Shown here piece by piece: positions 11,890 to 13,865 of a stretch of DNA of 13,865 nt. The stretch spans positions 1 through 13,865 of the forward strand of contig CALEJC010000026.1 of NCBI GenBank assembly GCA_937898205.1. Reading direction: 5' to 3'. Position numbers and translations under genes: made by a program. Every line of letters starts with the position of its first letter. The stretch's first letter is position 1. The notes below the pieces were generated by a model. The model made no database searches. It had not been told where the DNA came from and saw only the letters and a program-made list of their open reading frames with translations. Origin of the DNA: an uncultured Bacteroidales bacterium (GTDB lineage: Bacteria; Bacteroidota; Bacteroidia; Bacteroidales; UBA932).

Positions 11890-13599
11890 TTATTTTACCT
11901 CAAGGACTGCTCCGTTGTCAGCAGCGACTGCGGCTTTCCATTTGTCTGTGTAACCTGGCTGAGTGAGACCCTCAGGGATGCCCTCACCATACTCCGAATG
12001 GATGAAGTTGCCCTGCTCGTCCTGAGCCTTGACATTACCGTCAATAAACTTCACAAGAAGAGTCTCCTCCAGCTTTTTCCACACGTTAAACTGCTTCTGA
12101 GCTGTGTCTACGCTATATTTTGTAAGGAGTCGGAGAGCTTTTCTGACTCTGCCCTTCTTGACGAGTTTTGCAGCCTTTGCATCCATCTCTGGCACAGCCA
12201 CGTCCATCTGATTGATCTCAAACTTGTCGGCTTCTGCCATGACATAAGGGGCAACTCTGTTGTACATGCCGTAGCAAGTGTTGGTCACGCGGCTGCACAT
12301 CCAGAACTGTGATGTAGGGCTATAGTGAAGAAGGTCTCCGTTGCCCACTCTGAGGCACTCAGGGATCTTGTTGGTGTTGGCATAAATAGGTGTGAGGTAT
12401 GAAGTTGCAGCATCGTCACAGCCAAACCAGATCACAGCACCCACCTCGTCAGGAAGATAGCCGCGAGACTGTGCCACAAACCAGAAACCGGTCTGCTGGG
12501 TGGCGATGGCTCGCTCATTGGTGTAGGTCTTGCCCTCCCAAGAGAAAGTCATCGGTCTCCAGCGATAAGGCACAGCGTTGCCGCCTGCGCCGATGTCGGT
12601 TGTCATGTCCATTGGTGTGCCCTCGAAGTGGTCGCGCATCACGTCGGCCACATCCTTCATGGTGATCTTGCGTGATGGCTTCACGAAAAGAGGGAATCTC
12701 TTGGTCTTGTCCCATCCCATCGCATAGTCGATGTAGTCATATGCGTCTTTGGTGACGATGTTTCCGTTCTCGTCCTCGAATGTGAACTTTCCGTCGCAGA
12801 GGATGTTGAATGCCGACCATGCACGTGCCTCACAGCCTCTCATTCCGCTGAAATCGAGAGGTGCATAAGCGTCACAGAAGCTGAAATCCCTGTCGTCTCC
12901 CGAGAAATACCCCTTCTCACGTGCAAAGGAGATCACGTCCGGTGCGTAGAGGCAGTTTTCCGGGTCATTCAGAGGGAAGGTGCTTATGCGTGCCTGGTTC
13001 GCATGGGCGCAGATGTAGCCGTCCGGAACCCTGCGTGCCACCCATACGATGCCCTTGTTGTCCGGACCCTTTCCGATGAGGTCCATTACCCATACTTCCT
13101 CGGTGTCGGCAATCGAGAATGACTCGCCGCTCGAGTAGTAGCCGTATGTGTTGGCAAGATCGACGATCACGTCAATCGCCTCGCGAGCTGTCTTCGCCCT
13201 TTCGAGAGCTACGTATATCAATGAACCATAGTCCATTACGCCATTAGGATCCTCGAGTTCAGGACGGCCGCCGTAAGTGGTTTCGGCGATGATGAGCTGG
13301 TGCTCGTTCATGTTGCCTACTCTCTGGTATGTTCTGGCGATCTGAGGGATCTGTCCGAGATATTTGCCTGTGTCCCATTCGTTTATCTGACGCATGTCAC
13401 CTGCTTTCCATACACCTGCAGGAGCATAATAGAGCTCTCCGTAAAGTCCGTGAGAGTCAGCTGCGTAGGTGACGAGGTTCGATCCGTCTGTGCTGGCTCC
13501 TTTGGTTACCAGGACATTGGTGCAGGCGCGGCTGTCGGTGCCGATGAGGCAAAGTGCGGCCATAAGCGTGAGGAGAATGGCTGTTGAAATCCGTCTCAT
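11890..13599 (-). CDS. C69-family dipeptidase, Ntn hydrolase
   Basis: The 569-residue exported peptidase belongs to the C69/PepD family of N-terminal-nucleophile hydrolases. The signal peptide (RRISTAILLTLMAALCLIG) ends at DSRA, and the next residue is Cys26 in ACTNVLVTKGASTDGS. Cleavage therefore exposes the catalytic Cys as the new N-terminus, as the fold requires. Other family segments are GLYGELYYAP, the NEHQLIIAETTYGG motif at about 98-111, GSLIYVALERAKTAREAI, GESFSIADTEEVWVMDLIGKG and AHANQARI. The length is normal for secreted Bacteroidota members. It is the first gene of a four-gene operon and lies only seven bases from the sulfatase gene. Its substrate is probably small peptides released from proteins or glycoproteins. 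A promoter lies 49-78 bases upstream and interlocks with that of the divergent gene. Confidence 0.93.
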   Translation of the reverse strand: MRRISTAILLTLMAALCLIGTDSRACTNVLVTKGASTDGSNLVTYAADSHGLYGELYYAPAGVWKAGDMRQINEWDTGKYLGQIPQIARTYQRVGNMNEHQLIIAETTYGGRPELEDPNGVMDYGSLIYVALERAKTAREAIDVIVDLANTYGYYSSGESFSIADTEEVWVMDLIGKGPDNKGIVWVARRVPDGYICAHANQARISTFPLNDPENCLYAPDVISFAREKGYFSGDDRDFSFCDAYAPLDFSGMRGCEARAWSAFNILCDGKFTFEDENGNIVTKDAYDYIDYAMGWDKTKRFPLFVKPSRKITMKDVADVMRDHFEGTPMDMTTDIGAGGNAVPYRWRPMTFSWEGKTYTNERAIATQQTGFWFVAQSRGYLPDEVGAVIWFGCDDAATSYLTPIYANTNKIPECLRVGNGDLLHYSPTSQFWMCSRVTNTCYGMYNRVAPYVMAEADKFEINQMDVAVPEMDAKAAKLVKKGRVRKALRLLTKYSVDTAQKQFNVWKKLEETLLVKFIDGNVKAQDEQGNFIHSEYGEGIPEGLTQPGYTDKWKAAVAADNGAVLEVK

Positions 13600-13630
13600 T
13601 TTGTTCTTTTGTTATAATTATTTAATTTTG
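13600..13630 (+). promoter_or_regulatory. Promoter of the divergent secreted-protein gene
   Basis: TTTG (13600-13603), 19 bases and TAATTTTG (13623-13630) is an exact match to the Bacteroidota promoter on the plus strand. The start would be near 13637, 36 bases before ATG 13673. The -33 element abuts the start codon of the opposite gene. Confidence 0.65.
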
Positions 13631-13647
13631 TGCGTTTATTCAAGATG

Positions 13648-13678
13648 CAAAACTACTAAAAATTATAAAAATATGAAA
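13648..13678 (-). promoter_or_regulatory. Promoter of the peptidase-sulfatase-maturase-phosphatase operon
   Basis: On the minus strand TAGTTTTG (13655-13648) matches the -7 box, with TTTC (13678-13675), one base off consensus, 19 bases upstream. Transcription would start near 13641 and give a leader of about 42 bases. The -33 element overlaps the first codons of the divergent gene. Confidence 0.5.
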
Positions 13679-13865
13679 TCATATTTATATAAGCTTGTGC
13701 TGTTTTTTGCTGTTCTGACGGGTGTTTCTGCTTTGAAAGCATCGGCTCAGCAGCAGCCGGAGCAGCCAGATCTTTATCAGATGGCGGAAGAGGAGGCGGA
13801 CAAGCTGCAGAGACTTCTTGACCTTGAGGATTGGCAGGTGTTTTATGTGGATTCTACATTGAAAG
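13673..13865 (+). CDS. Secreted protein of unknown function (5' part only)
   Basis: The visible 64 codons encode a signal peptide (MKSYLYKLVLFFAVLTGVSA then LKASA, cleavage probably before QQQPEQ). An acidic, helical segment follows (LYQMAEEEADKLQRLLDLED, then WQVFYVDSTLK), and the frame is still open at the window end. I associate the opening with short periplasmic helical proteins of unknown role in Bacteroidota, but cannot name a family. It is divergent from the hydrolase operon and the two promoters interlock, so their expression may be linked. There is no Shine-Dalgarno sequence; the start is chosen because the signal peptide begins there and an exact promoter match lies at the right distance. 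Confidence 0.7.
   Translation, partial: MKSYLYKLVLFFAVLTGVSALKASAQQQPEQPDLYQMAEEEADKLQRLLDLEDWQVFYVDSTLK

Noticed and set aside
11833..12312. 159-codon plus-strand ORF opposite the peptidase gene
   Set aside because: Shadow frame; the hydrophobic stretches arise from the complement of the charged C-terminus of the peptidase.
1..13865. CRISPR array or toxin-antitoxin pair
   Set aside because: No regularly spaced repeat-spacer units were seen, and the small ORFs do not resemble known toxin-antitoxin pairs.

Overview
The window looks like a chromosomal segment of a gut-type Bacteroidota, most likely Bacteroidales. Five places show the promoter form typical of that phylum (TTG or TTTG, 18-19 bases, then TAnnTTTG). 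Most starts lack a Shine-Dalgarno sequence. The gene content fits too: a BlaI/BlaR1 pair whose sensor carries a TonB-type C-terminus, an ECF sigma factor paired with a membrane protein, a 6-bladed-propeller lipoprotein, a DUF3784-like remnant, and a serine-type sulfatase beside an anaerobic sulfatase maturase. No species can be named from sequence reading alone.

Left part (1-2839, plus strand). The 3' end of an ABC exporter is followed by a 43-residue peptide gene with its own promoter (a Cys followed by a triple-Gly segment, ending in Trp-Asp). Next comes a lipoprotein ORF whose 3' end runs into the control region of a blaI-blaR1 operon. That control region holds two similar dyads and a third half-site at exact 21-base steps, overlapping the promoter. 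blaI and blaR1 overlap by four bases. A perfect 11-bp hairpin separates blaR1 from the next gene.

Middle part (2840-7758). This is a decaying accessory stretch. A propeller lipoprotein is interrupted by one in-frame TAG. It converges on an ECF sigma/membrane-protein operon on the minus strand, overlapping it by 20 bases. A DUF3784-like gene has an internal deletion and frameshift. Then come a C-terminal-HTH regulator without the usual sensor half, a RAYT-type transposase (REP-associated HUH tyrosine transposase) followed by two copies of an imperfect palindrome, and a YhhN/TMEM86-type lysoplasmalogenase.

Right part (7759-13865, mostly minus strand). tRNA-Ser(GCU), with promoter and terminator, lies downstream of a compact four-gene operon: C69 peptidase, serine-type sulfatase lipoprotein, anSME, PhoA-type alkaline phosphatase. 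The genes are separated by 7 bases or overlap by 14 and up to 11 bases. The maturase would convert the sulfatase's active-site Ser to formylglycine before export. Three exported hydrolases (peptide, sulfate ester, phosphate ester) would then act together outside the cytoplasm. A divergent gene for a secreted protein begins at 13673 and runs off the window; its promoter interlocks with that of the operon.
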